DNA of 63,154 bases from Apilactobacillus waqarii (GCF_019061205.1 NZ_JAHQYH010000008.1:1-63154); one strand, 5' to 3'. Counted from the first letter of the stretch, positions 49,242 to 58,538 are shown. Notes: a model not told the origin generated them from the letters alone. Made by a program: numbers and translations.

Positions 49242-49457
49242 TTATTTAAACTCCGTAATTTTAAAATCTGGGCTCTTTTGTTCGTAAGCCAAATGGTTAC
49301 CTTCAAGAGGTTCAATAAATTCAATGTTGTGATCAGTGTTCTTGTCAACAAGTTCTCTTGCTTCAACTTCTGTATCACAGTCTACATAAAGTGATTTTGT
49401 GAATTCTCTCTTAGGATTAGCCTTAGTATCTTCTTGGTATAAAACTTTAAATATCAT
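49242..49457 (-). CDS. rpoY: RNA polymerase epsilon subunit RpoY
   Basis: 71-residue auxiliary RNA polymerase subunit (DUF1447), found in Firmicutes directly before rnjA. The sequence [20 protein letters not shown] and the ending [15 protein letters not shown] are typical. The structure of family members resembles the phage T7 Gp2 inhibitor. It is cotranscribed with rnjA, joining transcription and RNA decay genes. Preceded by ggaga on the minus strand. Confidence 0.94.
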   Translation of the reverse strand: MIFKVLYQEDTKANPKREFTKSLYVDCDTEVEARELVDKNTDHNIEFIEPLEGNHLAYEQKSPDFKITEFK

Positions 49458-49618
49458 AAAAATTAAAATCTCCTTCTATGTTTTTTTTACCGATCGATTG
49501 TGTAATACACATCTAATTGTTTTTAATTTTATCATATTAATAATGATAAGTATAGTAACCAATAATTTGATAAAATGATAGAATAAAACCAGATAATATT
49601 TGCAAGGAGGAGATGATT

Positions 49619-50065
49619 TTGCCACTTTTTGTAGAAATTGTAATTGGCTTTATTGTCGCAGTTATAGCGTACAATTTAATCCATTATTTCTTCATTACTC
49701 GACCAATTGATAAAGGTCACAATCAAACATTAAAAATATTAAATGGATTAGTTAATAACCTCTTAGAAAAGGAAAAAAATGAAATTATAGAAGTTCATGA
49801 TTTATCCAATATTTGGGGGAGAAACATATATGCGTTTGAATATGTGATTTCAAAGTGTCCAACAGATGAATTAAACGATGAACTAATCAATCAAATTAAA
49901 GAAGCAATCAACAAAGCAAATGAATCGAAAAGATTTAACCATGAGGTGGTGTTAACCGATTCATTTGTGAGGGATAATCAAGTTCACGTCGATTTAGCAT
50001 ACCTATTAAATGCAGCGACATACGAGTATGTATTAGATATGCGTCAGTTAAATAAGGTAAATTAA
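49619..50065 (+). CDS. Small membrane-anchored protein, unknown
   Basis: 148-residue protein that I do not recognise. An N-terminal membrane segment (about 2-24, PLFVEIVIGFIVAVIAYNLI) is followed by a soluble part with a helical stretch (DELINQIKEAINKANESKRF) and a final segment rich in Asp, Tyr and Val. I chose TTG 49619 because aaggagg ends 8 nt before it; ATG 49613 lies only 2 nt after that site. The gene is divergent from rpoY (about 160 bp between) and convergent with def. No conserved catalytic residues are visible. Confidence 0.7.
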   Translation: MPLFVEIVIGFIVAVIAYNLIHYFFITRPIDKGHNQTLKILNGLVNNLLEKEKNEIIEVHDLSNIWGRNIYAFEYVISKCPTDELNDELINQIKEAINKANESKRFNHEVVLTDSFVRDNQVHVDLAYLLNAATYEYVLDMRQLNKVN

Positions 50066-50096
50066 AAGACCTAACAAAATGTTAGGTCTTTTTTTG
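50064..50096. terminator. Bidirectional terminator, 49619 gene and def
   Basis: Hairpin aaaagacctaac/gttaggtctttt, 5-nt loop, T run on both strands. Confidence 0.9.
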
Positions 50097-50097
50097 A

Positions 50098-50661
50098 TTA
50101 TTCGATGAACAAGTCATTGTCCACTTTTGAGAATGGGTTTTCTTTGTCGACGTGATCGTAGAATAGAGTTCCGTGTAAGTGATCAATTTCGTGTTGGCAA
50201 ACAATCGCAGGATAGTTTTTAAGTCTAACTGTGTGTTCAGTACCTTCAACGTCTTGATACTTAAGAGTAATTCTAGCAGCACGGTGAATGAATCCAGGAA
50301 CGTCTTCATCAACTGATAGACATCCTTCACCTTCAGTGATAGCACATCTTTGAACTGAGCTTGATAGGATGACAGGGTTGATAATGACATCCTTAAAGAT
50401 TGGTTCGCCTTCACCTTCGAAGTCGTTTGGCACTAGTACAGCAGCCATCATTTCTGATACACCAACTTGAGGTGCAGCTAGACCAACTCCAGCTCTTAGT
50501 TTATATTTGGCACAAAGTTCAGGATCTTGACTTACTTCAAGATATTCCATCATGTCTTCAGCTAATTTTTTATCTTCCGCGCTAAGTGGAAATTTAACTT
50601 GTTTAGCTTGTTGTCTTAATACTTTATTTCCATCGCGAACGATGTCTTTCATTAGTATCAC
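50098..50661 (-). CDS. def: Peptide deformylase
   Basis: Metalloenzyme that removes the formyl group from nascent proteins. All three motifs are present: [10 protein letters not shown] (58-67), EGCLS (112-116, metal Cys114) and HEIDH (157-161). 187 residues, the Gram-positive type 2 form with an insertion between motifs. The start GTG 50661 lies 7 nt after gggaggt; ATG at position 4 is too far from it. Monocistronic, promoter just upstream. Confidence 0.96.
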   Translation of the reverse strand: MILMKDIVRDGNKVLRQQAKQVKFPLSAEDKKLAEDMMEYLEVSQDPELCAKYKLRAGVGLAAPQVGVSEMMAAVLVPNDFEGEGEPIFKDVIINPVILSSSVQRCAITEGEGCLSVDEDVPGFIHRAARITLKYQDVEGTEHTVRLKNYPAIVCQHEIDHLHGTLFYDHVDKENPFSKVDNDLFIE

Positions 50662-50692
50662 TTAAATGACCTCCCAAAAAGTTTATTATTGT

Positions 50693-50701
50693 ATTATAAC
50701 A
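50693..50701 (-). promoter_or_regulatory. Extended -10 promoter of def
   Basis: TGTTATAAT on the minus strand (TGn plus perfect TATAAT), about 32 bp before the GTG start. Confidence 0.55.
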
Positions 50702-50760
50702 TAATAACGGAAATTATTTGATACTAATATGATACATAAGAGTTGCTTATTTTTAGAAAA

Positions 50761-50769
50761 TGGTATAAT
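50761..50769 (+). promoter_or_regulatory. Extended -10 promoter of the LDH-like gene
   Basis: TGGTATAAT 30 nt before the ATG, with TTGCTT 15 bp upstream as a possible -35. Confidence 0.55.
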
Positions 50770-50799
50770 TACAGATACTAAATTAAACGGAGGCTCATT

Positions 50800-51717
50800 A
50801 TGAAAACTAATTTGGTAGTTGATGGAGAGCAGCAAAGAATTGAATCACTAATTGAATTCATGATTTTAGAGGATTATCCGGTTAACTTAACTATCGCAAA
50901 TTTAAAAATGAATGATTTTATCAATCAACTTCAATCTAATTTGCTATGTGAACATTTTGAAGTCAAATTAGCGGATGACAAAATGGATTATCATGATTTT
51001 GATGGGTACTTGTACCTATATGATTTTCCAAAGGAAACTGTTGAAGAAAAAAGCGAAGTTACTTCATTTTTATCACCTTACTTAGATCACTTTAGAAAGT
51101 CACTAAATCAAGTTATTAAGGAAGGGTTTAGCGGCAAGATTATCGTTAATGGTTTTCATGATGAAGTTTTCGCATACTTTGCAACCAAGTTTTCCGGAAA
51201 AGAAAATAACAAAGTTGTATCAACAGGGATGCTAGCAAAGACATTACTATTAAAGCACTCACTACGTCGCTACTTTGATATCAGTTTATCCGATATCAAC
51301 GTCAGTGTATTAGGTAGTGAATCCAATAACTTAATCTCATGGAGTAGGGCTTACATTGGTCAATCCCCAATCCTAGCTTACCTAGCAAATCCTAACAATA
51401 TGTTTAGCACCGAAATCTTTGCTAAAGCAGAAGAAATTATCAATAAATCTGACACACCTTGTGACGAAGTAATCCAAGCCAAGGCAATTGGGGTAATTCT
51501 GGATGCCTTTTACATGGGTAACTCTTGTTTGGCAAGTGTAGGACATGTTAGTCAAATAGATGGTAAAATAACAGTGACAAGCGAACCAATCATGTTGAAT
51601 CAAACAGGATTGGTCCCAACTGTGGAATTAGTATTATCTGACAAAGAAAAACAAGCTTTCGATGATGCCAAACAATATACTAATGAAATAATTGATGAAA
51701 TTTTAGAAAGTAAGTAG
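50800..51717 (+). CDS. Degenerate lactate/malate-dehydrogenase-like protein
   Basis: 305-residue protein that aligns by eye with the middle and C-terminal half of L-lactate dehydrogenases. Residues 98-135 (RKSLNQVIKEGFSGKIIVNG, then FATKFSG) match the LDH stretch around the cofactor-binding strand. VSTGML and RRYFD (140-160), then VSVLGSESNNLISWSRAYIG (168-187), match the LDH substrate loop and the GEHGDS-WS.A.I.G motif. The catalytic residues are gone: the His of GEHGD is Glu, the Asp and Arg of LDTARF are Lys and Leu. The N-terminal NAD loop GxGxxG is also absent. It is therefore probably not a dehydrogenase; a structural or regulatory role is possible. The reading frame is intact with normal codon use, so it is not a decaying pseudogene. 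Function unknown. Confidence 0.75.
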   Translation: MKTNLVVDGEQQRIESLIEFMILEDYPVNLTIANLKMNDFINQLQSNLLCEHFEVKLADDKMDYHDFDGYLYLYDFPKETVEEKSEVTSFLSPYLDHFRKSLNQVIKEGFSGKIIVNGFHDEVFAYFATKFSGKENNKVVSTGMLAKTLLLKHSLRRYFDISLSDINVSVLGSESNNLISWSRAYIGQSPILAYLANPNNMFSTEIFAKAEEIINKSDTPCDEVIQAKAIGVILDAFYMGNSCLASVGHVSQIDGKITVTSEPIMLNQTGLVPTVELVLSDKEKQAFDDAKQYTNEIIDEILESK

Positions 51718-51725
51718 GAATGATT

Positions 51726-52001
51726 ATGAATAACTATTCTTATCCCATTTTTCCTGATTGGTCCAAAGAAGAATTAATGGACATGATGGCCTTATACAAT
51801 GCTGTGGAAAGTGCCTACGAAGATGCCAATGGCGTTAATGCTGAAAAGGTGGTCAAACTATACAATCGTTTTAGAGAGATTAATCCGGCTAAGATGGAAC
51901 AAAAACAAATTGACCGTGATTTTCAAAGCATCTCCGATTACAGCATTTATCAAACTTTCCAAGCAGCCACAAAGGCTAAGACCAAAAACGTAAGAATGTA
52001 A
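51726..52001 (+). CDS. UPF0223 family protein (YktA-like)
   Basis: 91-residue soluble protein of the UPF0223 family; start NNYSYPIFPDWSKEELMDM is typical. All-helical, function unknown. ATG 51726 is preferred because agga lies 6 nt upstream; ATG 51720 is the alternative. It is linked to the inositol-phosphatase gene that follows, the same order as Bacillus yktA-yktC. Confidence 0.85.
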   Translation: MNNYSYPIFPDWSKEELMDMMALYNAVESAYEDANGVNAEKVVKLYNRFREINPAKMEQKQIDRDFQSISDYSIYQTFQAATKAKTKNVRM

Positions 52002-52022
52002 TTTGTTTTAAGGAAGATATGT

Positions 52023-52814
52023 ATGAATGATTTATGGTTAAAAAACGCAGACGAGGCAATTCAGTCTTGGTTTAAAGAAATTCGTGAATTCACCGTTAGT
52101 TCACTTAATCAGATTCATGATATTTCCACTAAGTCTAGTCGAACTGATTTGGTTACCGAAGTTGATAAATCAAACGAACAGTTCTTTATAAAAAAGATTA
52201 GGGAATTTGATCCCAAAGCACATATTCTAGGTGAAGAGGGCTTTGGGGATGATGTGACTAATCTAGATGGCCATGTATGGATAGTCGATCCAATTGATGG
52301 AACGATGAACTTTGTAAAGCAGCATAATCATTTTGCGATAATGTTAGCTTTATACATTGATGGCAAAGAAGAGCTCGGCTATATTTTAGATGTAATGAAT
52401 GACAAACTTTATCACAATTGGGATGGTAAAGTTTATGAAAATGATACAGAAATTAATCCACCAGAAGATATTTCATTATCAGAAGGATTAATGGGATTAA
52501 GTGGACCATTATTAATAAATAATGAGAAAAACATGCAGGCAATCTCTAAAGCAAGTGAAGGTGCCAGAATATATGGTAGTGCAGGTATCCAGATTATCGC
52601 TGTTTTGAAGGGCGAACTAGTAGGATATATTTCCACTTTAAAGCCATGGGACATTGCAGCTGGAAAAGTGCTTTGTGATACGCTTGGTATTAAGGTGTCT
52701 GATATTGACGGAAATATAATTGATGTGGTATCATCAGACATTGTATTGGTAGCGACGAAGATTGCACAAAAGGACATACTTAATATTGTTAAGTATGGTT
52801 CTGACTGTGACTGA
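52023..52814 (+). CDS. Inositol monophosphatase family protein (SuhB/YktC-like)
   Basis: Magnesium-dependent phosphatase of the IMPase family, 263 residues. Metal-binding motifs are Glu71-Glu72 (GEEGFG), DPIDGT (89-94) and the C-terminal KPWDIAAGKVL. The substrate may be inositol phosphate, fructose bisphosphate, NADP or PAP; the sequence does not decide. The stop codon lies inside the loop of the terminator hairpin. It probably shares a transcript with the two genes upstream. Confidence 0.88.
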   Translation: MNDLWLKNADEAIQSWFKEIREFTVSSLNQIHDISTKSSRTDLVTEVDKSNEQFFIKKIREFDPKAHILGEEGFGDDVTNLDGHVWIVDPIDGTMNFVKQHNHFAIMLALYIDGKEELGYILDVMNDKLYHNWDGKVYENDTEINPPEDISLSEGLMGLSGPLLINNEKNMQAISKASEGARIYGSAGIQIIAVLKGELVGYISTLKPWDIAAGKVLCDTLGIKVSDIDGNIIDVVSSDIVLVATKIAQKDILNIVKYGSDCD

Positions 52815-52829
52815 TGTCACAGTTTTTTT
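52804..52829 (+). terminator. Terminator overlapping the end of the IMPase gene
   Basis: Stem actgtgac/gtcacagt with the tgat loop containing the TGA stop, followed by T7. The left arm is coding sequence. Confidence 0.85.
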
Positions 52830-52923
52830 ATGCAAATTTAATTATTTAATGTAATAAACTTGGTCCGAGTTGCTAAGTATTAAAGAAACAAATATTTATG
52901 CTTCGAAGGGAAGGAAACTAATA

Positions 52924-54762
52924 ATGAAGACAAGAGACGATATTAGAAATATTGCTATTATTGCCCACGTTGACCACGGTAAGACAACTTTGGTTAACGA
53001 ATTACTAAAGCAATCAGATACTTTAGACGAACACGTTCAAATTGATGATCGTGCCATGGATACTAACGATATTGAAAAGGAACGTGGTATCACAATCCTT
53101 TCAAAGAATACTGCCGTTAGATACCAAGACAAACAAATTAACATCTTGGATACACCAGGACATGCTGACTTCGGTGGAGAAGTTGAACGTATCATGCGAA
53201 TGGTTGATGGTGTTCTACTAGTTGTTGATGCTTTTGAAGGAACTATGCCACAAACTCGTTTCGTTTTAAAGAAAGCTTTAGATCAACACCTAACTCCAGT
53301 TGTTGTTATTAACAAGGTTGACCGTCCAGGTGCACGTCCTAGTGAAGTAGTTGATGAAGTATTAGACCTATTCATTGAATTAGGTGCTGATGATGAACAA
53401 CTAGACTTCCCTGTTATCTACACTTCAGCTATGAACGGTACTTCAAGTTATGATGAAGACCTATCAACTCAAGAACACACTATGAAGCCTGTATTTGATA
53501 CTATCATCAAGGCTATTCCTGCTCCTATCGACAACTCAGACGAACCATTACAATTCCAAGTTGCTATGCTTGATTATGATGATTTCGTTGGTCGTATCGG
53601 TATTGGTCGTGTATTTAGAGGTACTATCAAGGTTGGGGATAACGTTACTGTTATGAAACTTGATGGTTCAACTCAAAACTTCCGTGTTACAAAGCTTATG
53701 GGATTCTTTGGTCTAAAGAAATTAGATATTAATGAAGCTAAAGCTGGTGACTTAATCGCTGTTTCAGGTATGGATGAAATCAACGTTGGTGAATCTGTTG
53801 TAGATCCATCAAACCAAGAAGCTCTACCAATCCTAAGAATTGATGAACCAACTCTACAAATGACTTTCGGTACAAACACTTCACCATTTGCTGGTAAAGA
53901 AGGTAAGTTTGTTACTGCTCGTCAACTACAAGATCGTCTAGAAAGAGAATTACACACTGATGTTTCTCTACGTGTTGAAGAAACTGACCAACCAGGTTCA
54001 TGGACTGTATCTGGTCGTGGTGAACTTCACTTATCAATCTTAATTGAAAACTTAAGACGTGAAGGTTACGAACTACAAGTTTCTCGTCCACAAGTTATTA
54101 TTAGAGAAGTAGATGGTCAACAATGTGAACCATTCGAATCAGTTCAAATCGATACTCCTGACGAATACTCAGGTACTATCATCCAAACATTATCTGAAAG
54201 AAAAGGTAACATGCAAAACATGGAAAGTGTTGGAAACGGACAAACTCGTTTGACATTCCTTGCACCTTCTCGTGGTTTGATTGGTTACTCAACTGAATTC
54301 CTATCAATCACTCGTGGTTACGGTATCATGAACCACACATTCGATAGTTACCAACCAGTTATCAAGAACTGGAACCCAGGTAGAAGAAACGGTGCCTTAG
54401 TTTCAATTAACGAAGGTAAGACTACTACTTACGCTACTATGGGTATCGAAGACCGTGGTACTATCTTCGTAGATCCAGGTACTGAAGTATACGAAGGTAT
54501 GATCGTTGGTAAGAACAGTCGTGACAACGATATCTCAGTTAACATCACTAAGGGTAAGCAAATGACTAACGTTCGTGCTTCTGCTAAGGATGAAACTGCT
54601 AAGATTAAGGAACCACAACACTTAACTCTAGAAGAATCACTAGAATTCTTGAACGAAGATGAACTTTGTGAAGTAACTCCAGAAAACGTTCGTCTAAGAA
54701 AAGAAATTCTAAACACTAACGAACGTGAAAAGCAAGCTAAGCGCAAGCGTCACAACAGCTAA
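52924..54762 (+). CDS. typA: GTPase TypA/BipA
   Basis: Ribosome-associated translational GTPase acting in ribosome assembly and stress, related to EF-G. G1 motif AHVDHGKT (14-21), G2 region RGITI, G3 [13 protein letters not shown]4 NKVD; EF-G-like domains and the BipA C-terminal domain follow. 612 residues from ATG 52924, chosen because aaggaa lies just before it and the N-terminus [19 protein letters not shown] is conserved. Very strong codon bias indicates high expression. Monocistronic, with its own terminator. Confidence 0.97.
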   Translation: MKTRDDIRNIAIIAHVDHGKTTLVNELLKQSDTLDEHVQIDDRAMDTNDIEKERGITILSKNTAVRYQDKQINILDTPGHADFGGEVERIMRMVDGVLLVVDAFEGTMPQTRFVLKKALDQHLTPVVVINKVDRPGARPSEVVDEVLDLFIELGADDEQLDFPVIYTSAMNGTSSYDEDLSTQEHTMKPVFDTIIKAIPAPIDNSDEPLQFQVAMLDYDDFVGRIGIGRVFRGTIKVGDNVTVMKLDGSTQNFRVTKLMGFFGLKKLDINEAKAGDLIAVSGMDEINVGESVVDPSNQEALPILRIDEPTLQMTFGTNTSPFAGKEGKFVTARQLQDRLERELHTDVSLRVEETDQPGSWTVSGRGELHLSILIENLRREGYELQVSRPQVIIREVDGQQCEPFESVQIDTPDEYSGTIIQTLSERKGNMQNMESVGNGQTRLTFLAPSRGLIGYSTEFLSITRGYGIMNHTFDSYQPVIKNWNPGRRNGALVSINEGKTTTYATMGIEDRGTIFVDPGTEVYEGMIVGKNSRDNDISVNITKGKQMTNVRASAKDETAKIKEPQHLTLEESLEFLNEDELCEVTPENVRLRKEILNTNEREKQAKRKRHNS

Positions 54763-54779
54763 TACTTTAGCGTTTAATA

Positions 54780-54810
54780 AAAAGGATGGACATTTTGTCC
54801 ATCCTTTTTT
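54780..54810 (+). terminator. Terminator of typA
   Basis: Stem aaaggatggaca/tgtccatccttt with T6. Confidence 0.9.
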
Positions 54811-54846
54811 GTTGTCTTTAAAATACTAAAGCAAATAGTGTAGATA

Positions 54847-54855
54847 TGCTATAAT
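54847..54855 (+). promoter_or_regulatory. Extended -10 promoter of the ftsW operon
   Basis: TGCTATAAT (TGn plus perfect TATAAT) 39 nt before the ftsW start. No clear -35. Confidence 0.6.
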
Positions 54856-54894
54856 GTTAGTTATATTAAAAGGTTACGTTGGAGATGTAAAAAT

Positions 54895-56109
54895 ATGATA
54901 CGCAAAATAGCCGAGTATTGGCACAAGTGGCATATATCAGAACACTGGAAAAGAATGAAATTTAATATTAACGCAATGGACTACTACATTTTTGTTCCAT
55001 TTCTACTACTATCTGTAATTGGAATAATTATGGTTTATTCAGCTAGTTCAAACGTTGCGACGCAAATTGGTGGAACCCCAACTGGATACTTAATCAAACA
55101 AAGTATGTTTGTGGTAGTCAGTTTAGTGATTATTCTAATTTGTTTGGCGGGGAATAATCAGTTTGTCAGAAAAGCTAAATTTTTAGGGATTTTCTTTATC
55201 GTATTATTTGCTGCCTTGATCTTGCTAAAGGCATTTGGACATTCAGTTAACGGTTCTGCAGGATGGATTCCAATCGGTCCTTTACATGTGCAACCAGCCG
55301 AAGTTGCCAAGGTTTATATCATTTTAAGAATGGCTCAATTCTTGGCTTCTAGAGAAGATCGAATCATTAACGGAGAAAAATCAAGAACACATGTCCAAGT
55401 TTTTTCAATCTTCGTTATGTTGTTCCTTGTTTTTATCCAACCCGACTTGGGTGGTACCGTTATTAACTTAGCAATTATGTTTGCAATCCTATTTGGATCC
55501 GGAGTTAATTGGCGAGGTGCAACGTTACTTACCTCCGCTGGATTATTATTTGGATGGATATCACTAAAAATCCTATCCTTTGTATTTAAAGATGGAACAA
55601 GCATTTACCAAATCCAACGTATCACCGCTTACAGTAATCCGTTTAAATACGCCAACGGAATTGGACAACAATTGGTTAATTCTTACTATGCATTAAGTAA
55701 TGGTGGAATCTTTGGTGTTGGTTTAGGAAACAGTATTCAAAAGACCGGATACCTACCCGAACCAAATACCGATTTCATCATGGCAATTATCGCTGAAGAA
55801 TTAGGACTAATTGGGGTATTGTTCATCCTATTCCTATTACTTACAATTATTGTTAGAGCATTCCAACTAGGCATTCGTTCAAACGATACATACGATACTT
55901 TAATTTGTTATGGTGTTGGAACATACATGTTGGTTCAAGCATACTTCAACGTCGGTGGTGTAATTGGTTTACTACCAATCACCGGGGTTACTTTCCCATT
56001 CATTAGTTATGGTGGATCTAGTATGTTAACCTTAGCATTGTGTATTGGAATGATTTTGGTAATTAGTGCAAAACAAAAAACTCAAAAAACTAGAAGAATC
56101 CGTTACTAA
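54895..56109 (+). CDS. ftsW: Peptidoglycan polymerase FtsW (SEDS family)
   Basis: Polytopic SEDS glycosyltransferase that polymerises lipid II at the septum with its partner penicillin-binding protein (ftsI at 19993). About ten membrane segments. Typical segments are VYSASS near helix 1, the PAEVAKV motif, QPDLGGTVI and the C-terminal GLLPITGVTFPFISYGGSS. 404 residues. RodA is the main alternative; the typA-ftsW-ylbG setting favours FtsW. It heads the ylbG-rsmD-coaD-sepM series. Confidence 0.92.
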   Translation: MIRKIAEYWHKWHISEHWKRMKFNINAMDYYIFVPFLLLSVIGIIMVYSASSNVATQIGGTPTGYLIKQSMFVVVSLVIILICLAGNNQFVRKAKFLGIFFIVLFAALILLKAFGHSVNGSAGWIPIGPLHVQPAEVAKVYIILRMAQFLASREDRIINGEKSRTHVQVFSIFVMLFLVFIQPDLGGTVINLAIMFAILFGSGVNWRGATLLTSAGLLFGWISLKILSFVFKDGTSIYQIQRITAYSNPFKYANGIGQQLVNSYYALSNGGIFGVGLGNSIQKTGYLPEPNTDFIMAIIAEELGLIGVLFILFLLLTIIVRAFQLGIRSNDTYDTLICYGVGTYMLVQAYFNVGGVIGLLPITGVTFPFISYGGSSMLTLALCIGMILVISAKQKTQKTRRIRY

Positions 56110-56124
56110 AGTGGAGGGAATTTT

Positions 56125-56403
56125 TTGACAGATACAATCGAAAACAGAAAAAGCCTAATTGTTTATGTTTATTCAACTAAACAAGTCAGACAATTGAAAA
56201 AATATGGCTTAATATATTATGTCTCACAAAAAATGCACTACGTGGTTATGTATGTAAATGCTGATAACTACGATTGGATTAAAGAAAAAATTAGTAGCTT
56301 AAAAATTGTGAAGAAAATCGAAGAAACGCCTTACGAACAACTTTCCAGTGAACTATCACTTGAAGGGGACTTCGAAGATGTGGATGATGACGAAGATTAT
56401 TAA
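56125..56403 (+). CDS. ylbG: YlbG family protein (DUF2129)
   Basis: 92-residue cytosolic protein of the UPF0298/DUF2129 family, with the conserved segments VYVYSTKQVRQLKKYG and VMYVNADNYDWIKEKI and an acidic C-terminus. Function unknown. Start TTG 56125, 5 nt after gtggaggga. Always found just before rsmD and coaD in Firmicutes, as here. Confidence 0.9.
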   Translation: MTDTIENRKSLIVYVYSTKQVRQLKKYGLIYYVSQKMHYVVMYVNADNYDWIKEKISSLKIVKKIEETPYEQLSSELSLEGDFEDVDDDEDY

Positions 56404-56416
56404 GGAGTTTGGATAA

Positions 56417-56974
56417 ATGAGAGTTGTTTCAGGTAAATTTGGTAGTCGAAGCCTTAAACCTGTGCCAGGTAGTAAGACGAGACCAACAACCGATAAAGTG
56501 AAAGAATCCTTATTCAATATGATTGGCCCATTTTTCAATGGTGGGTCATTTTTAGATTTATACGCAGGTTCTGGTTCGGTCGCAATCGAGGCAGTATCTA
56601 GAGGAATTGATAGTGCGGTATTGGTGGATCACCAATATCTAGCCATCAAGACAATCAAAGAAAACGTTAAGATGACCAAGGAAATGGATGCCTTTAGAAT
56701 TTACAAGATGGATTCAGACATGGCATTAAATCGTTTTGCTGAACAAAATGATAAGTTTGATTACATTTTCTTGGATCCACCATACAAAGACCAAAAGATG
56801 GTCGACCAACTACATATCATTAGGGAAAAAGAATTACTTAATGATGATGGAATTGTCATTTGTGAAACCGATGATAACGTTGTTCTACAAGACGACGTAG
56901 AAGGTTATGATATGGTCAAACAAAAGAAGTATGGAATTACCATTATTTCTATTTACAGAATAAAGAGGGGATAG
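56417..56974 (+). CDS. rsmD: 16S rRNA (guanine-966 N2) methyltransferase RsmD
   Basis: SAM-dependent methyltransferase modifying G966 of 16S rRNA. N-terminal MRVVSGKFGSRSLKPVPG, SAM loop FLDLYAGSGSVAIEA and catalytic DPPY (120-123) are present. 185 residues. The ribosome site is taaggag. coaD starts 2 bp after its stop, a conserved gene pair. Confidence 0.95.
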   Translation: MRVVSGKFGSRSLKPVPGSKTRPTTDKVKESLFNMIGPFFNGGSFLDLYAGSGSVAIEAVSRGIDSAVLVDHQYLAIKTIKENVKMTKEMDAFRIYKMDSDMALNRFAEQNDKFDYIFLDPPYKDQKMVDQLHIIREKELLNDDGIVICETDDNVVLQDDVEGYDMVKQKKYGITIISIYRIKRG

Positions 56975-56976
56975 TT

Positions 56977-57453
56977 ATGACAAAAGCAATCTTCCCGGGA
57001 AGCTTCGACCCATTGACTAAGGGACATCTAGATCTAATTAAGCGCGCAAGTAAGATGTTTGATGAGGTTGTCGTTACTGTGGCCAAGAATACCAGTAAAA
57101 ATGGTGTCTTTAGTTATGATGAAAGAATGAGTTTAATTAAACCCAATATCGAAGAAATTGAAAATGTCTCAGTCACTTCTGCTGATGGATTAACAGTTGA
57201 TCTTGCCAAACAGGTAGGCGCAACCGTAATTGTCAGGGGACTTCGTAACTCTAGTGACTTTAATGCTGAAAGCTCAATTGCTTCAATGAACTACAACTTG
57301 GATAATTCAATCGAATCAGTCTTTTTGATTACACGTCCTGAGTTTCAATCTGTTTCATCTAGTTTGATTAAGGAAATTGCTCATTTTGGCGGAGATATTA
57401 CTCCTTATGTACCACAAAACGTTGCTACGGCATTGAAAGAGAAGTTAAGTTAA
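56977..57453 (+). CDS. coaD: Phosphopantetheine adenylyltransferase
   Basis: Fourth step of coenzyme A synthesis: phosphopantetheine plus ATP to dephospho-CoA. GSFDPLTKGHLDL (8-20, with His17) is the nucleotidyltransferase HxGH-type motif, and VRGLRNSSDFNAE and SSSLIKEIA are conserved. 158 residues. Its stop codon overlaps the sepM start by one base. Confidence 0.97.
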   Translation: MTKAIFPGSFDPLTKGHLDLIKRASKMFDEVVVTVAKNTSKNGVFSYDERMSLIKPNIEEIENVSVTSADGLTVDLAKQVGATVIVRGLRNSSDFNAESSIASMNYNLDNSIESVFLITRPEFQSVSSSLIKEIAHFGGDITPYVPQNVATALKEKLS

Positions 57454-58502
57454 TGTTTAAAAATAACAGACGGAATAAATTAATCGCACTCTTTGTGGCA
57501 ATTGCTGCACTAGCGATTTTTGTTAATATTCCATTTCTACCAAAGTATATTGAAAGTCCCGGAACATCACCTAATTTAAAACCAGTTGTTTCAATCAAAG
57601 GACACAGTGATAAGTTTAAGGGTAAATTCATGTTTACCACGGTGAGTGAATCACAAGCATCAATTGCATCGTACGTTGTTGCCAAGTTTAATCCACATCA
57701 AACCATTGAAAGTATTAGCGATGTAACTGGTAATCAAGATCAACAAAGTTATATCAACTTGCAAAATGTTTACATGGAAAGTGCGATCAACAATGCAATT
57801 TATAATGCCTTTCACTACGCCAAAAAAGATGTTTATTTGAAATATCGTGGCATTTACGTGCTAGCTGTTGATAGTAAGTCTAACTTCTACAATCAAATTA
57901 AAGCTGGTGACTCCATTGTTTCTTTGAATGGGCATAAGTTTAAGAGTTCTGCCCAATTTAGAAACTATGTGAAGTCTAAGAAGATTGGTTCAAAGATGAC
58001 CTTAACGGTTTACCGTAATAAGAAGAAAATTCAAATCACCAGAAAACTGTATAAGTTAGCCGGTACAAACCAAGCTGGAATTGGGATTATTTTATCTGAT
58101 GACAATCAGGTTTCTACTAAGATTCCAATTGATGTTAACCCAGGTGAAGTGGGTGGACCATCTGCTGGATTGATGTTCTCACTTCAAATATATGGTCAAC
58201 TAACCCAACAAAACATTAGACACTCACAAAATATTGCTGGAACTGGAACCATTGATGAAAACGGAAATGTTGGTGAAATTGGTGGTATCGATAAGAAAAT
58301 TATCGCTGCCAGGGATGCCGGCGCTAAGTATTTCTTAGCACCATACGTTAAGCCAACCAAGGAAGTTCTTAAGTATGAAGATCAGCATATGACTAATTAC
58401 CAACTTGCTGTTAAAACAGCGAAGAAGTATGCACCAAACATGAAAGTGATTCCGGTCACTTCATTCAGTGATGCTTTAAATGCATTGGAAAAAATAAAAT
58501 AA
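57453..58502 (+). CDS. SepM/YlbL-type membrane serine protease (PDZ and Lon domains)
   Basis: Membrane-anchored protease, 349 residues: N-terminal membrane segment (about 8-27), a PDZ domain (about 125-205, KAGDSIVSLNGHKFKSSAQF) and a Lon-type protease domain with the Ser237 nucleophile (GGPSAGLMFS) and catalytic Lys at 281 or 282 (GGIDKKIIAA). In Streptococcus mutans SepM trims the competence-stimulating peptide; the lactobacillar substrate is unknown. It is translationally coupled to coaD. Confidence 0.92.
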   Translation: MFKNNRRNKLIALFVAIAALAIFVNIPFLPKYIESPGTSPNLKPVVSIKGHSDKFKGKFMFTTVSESQASIASYVVAKFNPHQTIESISDVTGNQDQQSYINLQNVYMESAINNAIYNAFHYAKKDVYLKYRGIYVLAVDSKSNFYNQIKAGDSIVSLNGHKFKSSAQFRNYVKSKKIGSKMTLTVYRNKKKIQITRKLYKLAGTNQAGIGIILSDDNQVSTKIPIDVNPGEVGGPSAGLMFSLQIYGQLTQQNIRHSQNIAGTGTIDENGNVGEIGGIDKKIIAARDAGAKYFLAPYVKPTKEVLKYEDQHMTNYQLAVKTAKKYAPNMKVIPVTSFSDALNALEKIK

Positions 58503-58538
58503 AAGGAATGTAATTGAATAAATTACATTCCTTTTTTC
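58501..58538 (+). terminator. Terminator of the ftsW-sepM unit
   Basis: Stem aaaaggaatgtaatt/aattacattcctttt with T6; separates sepM from comEA. Confidence 0.88.
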
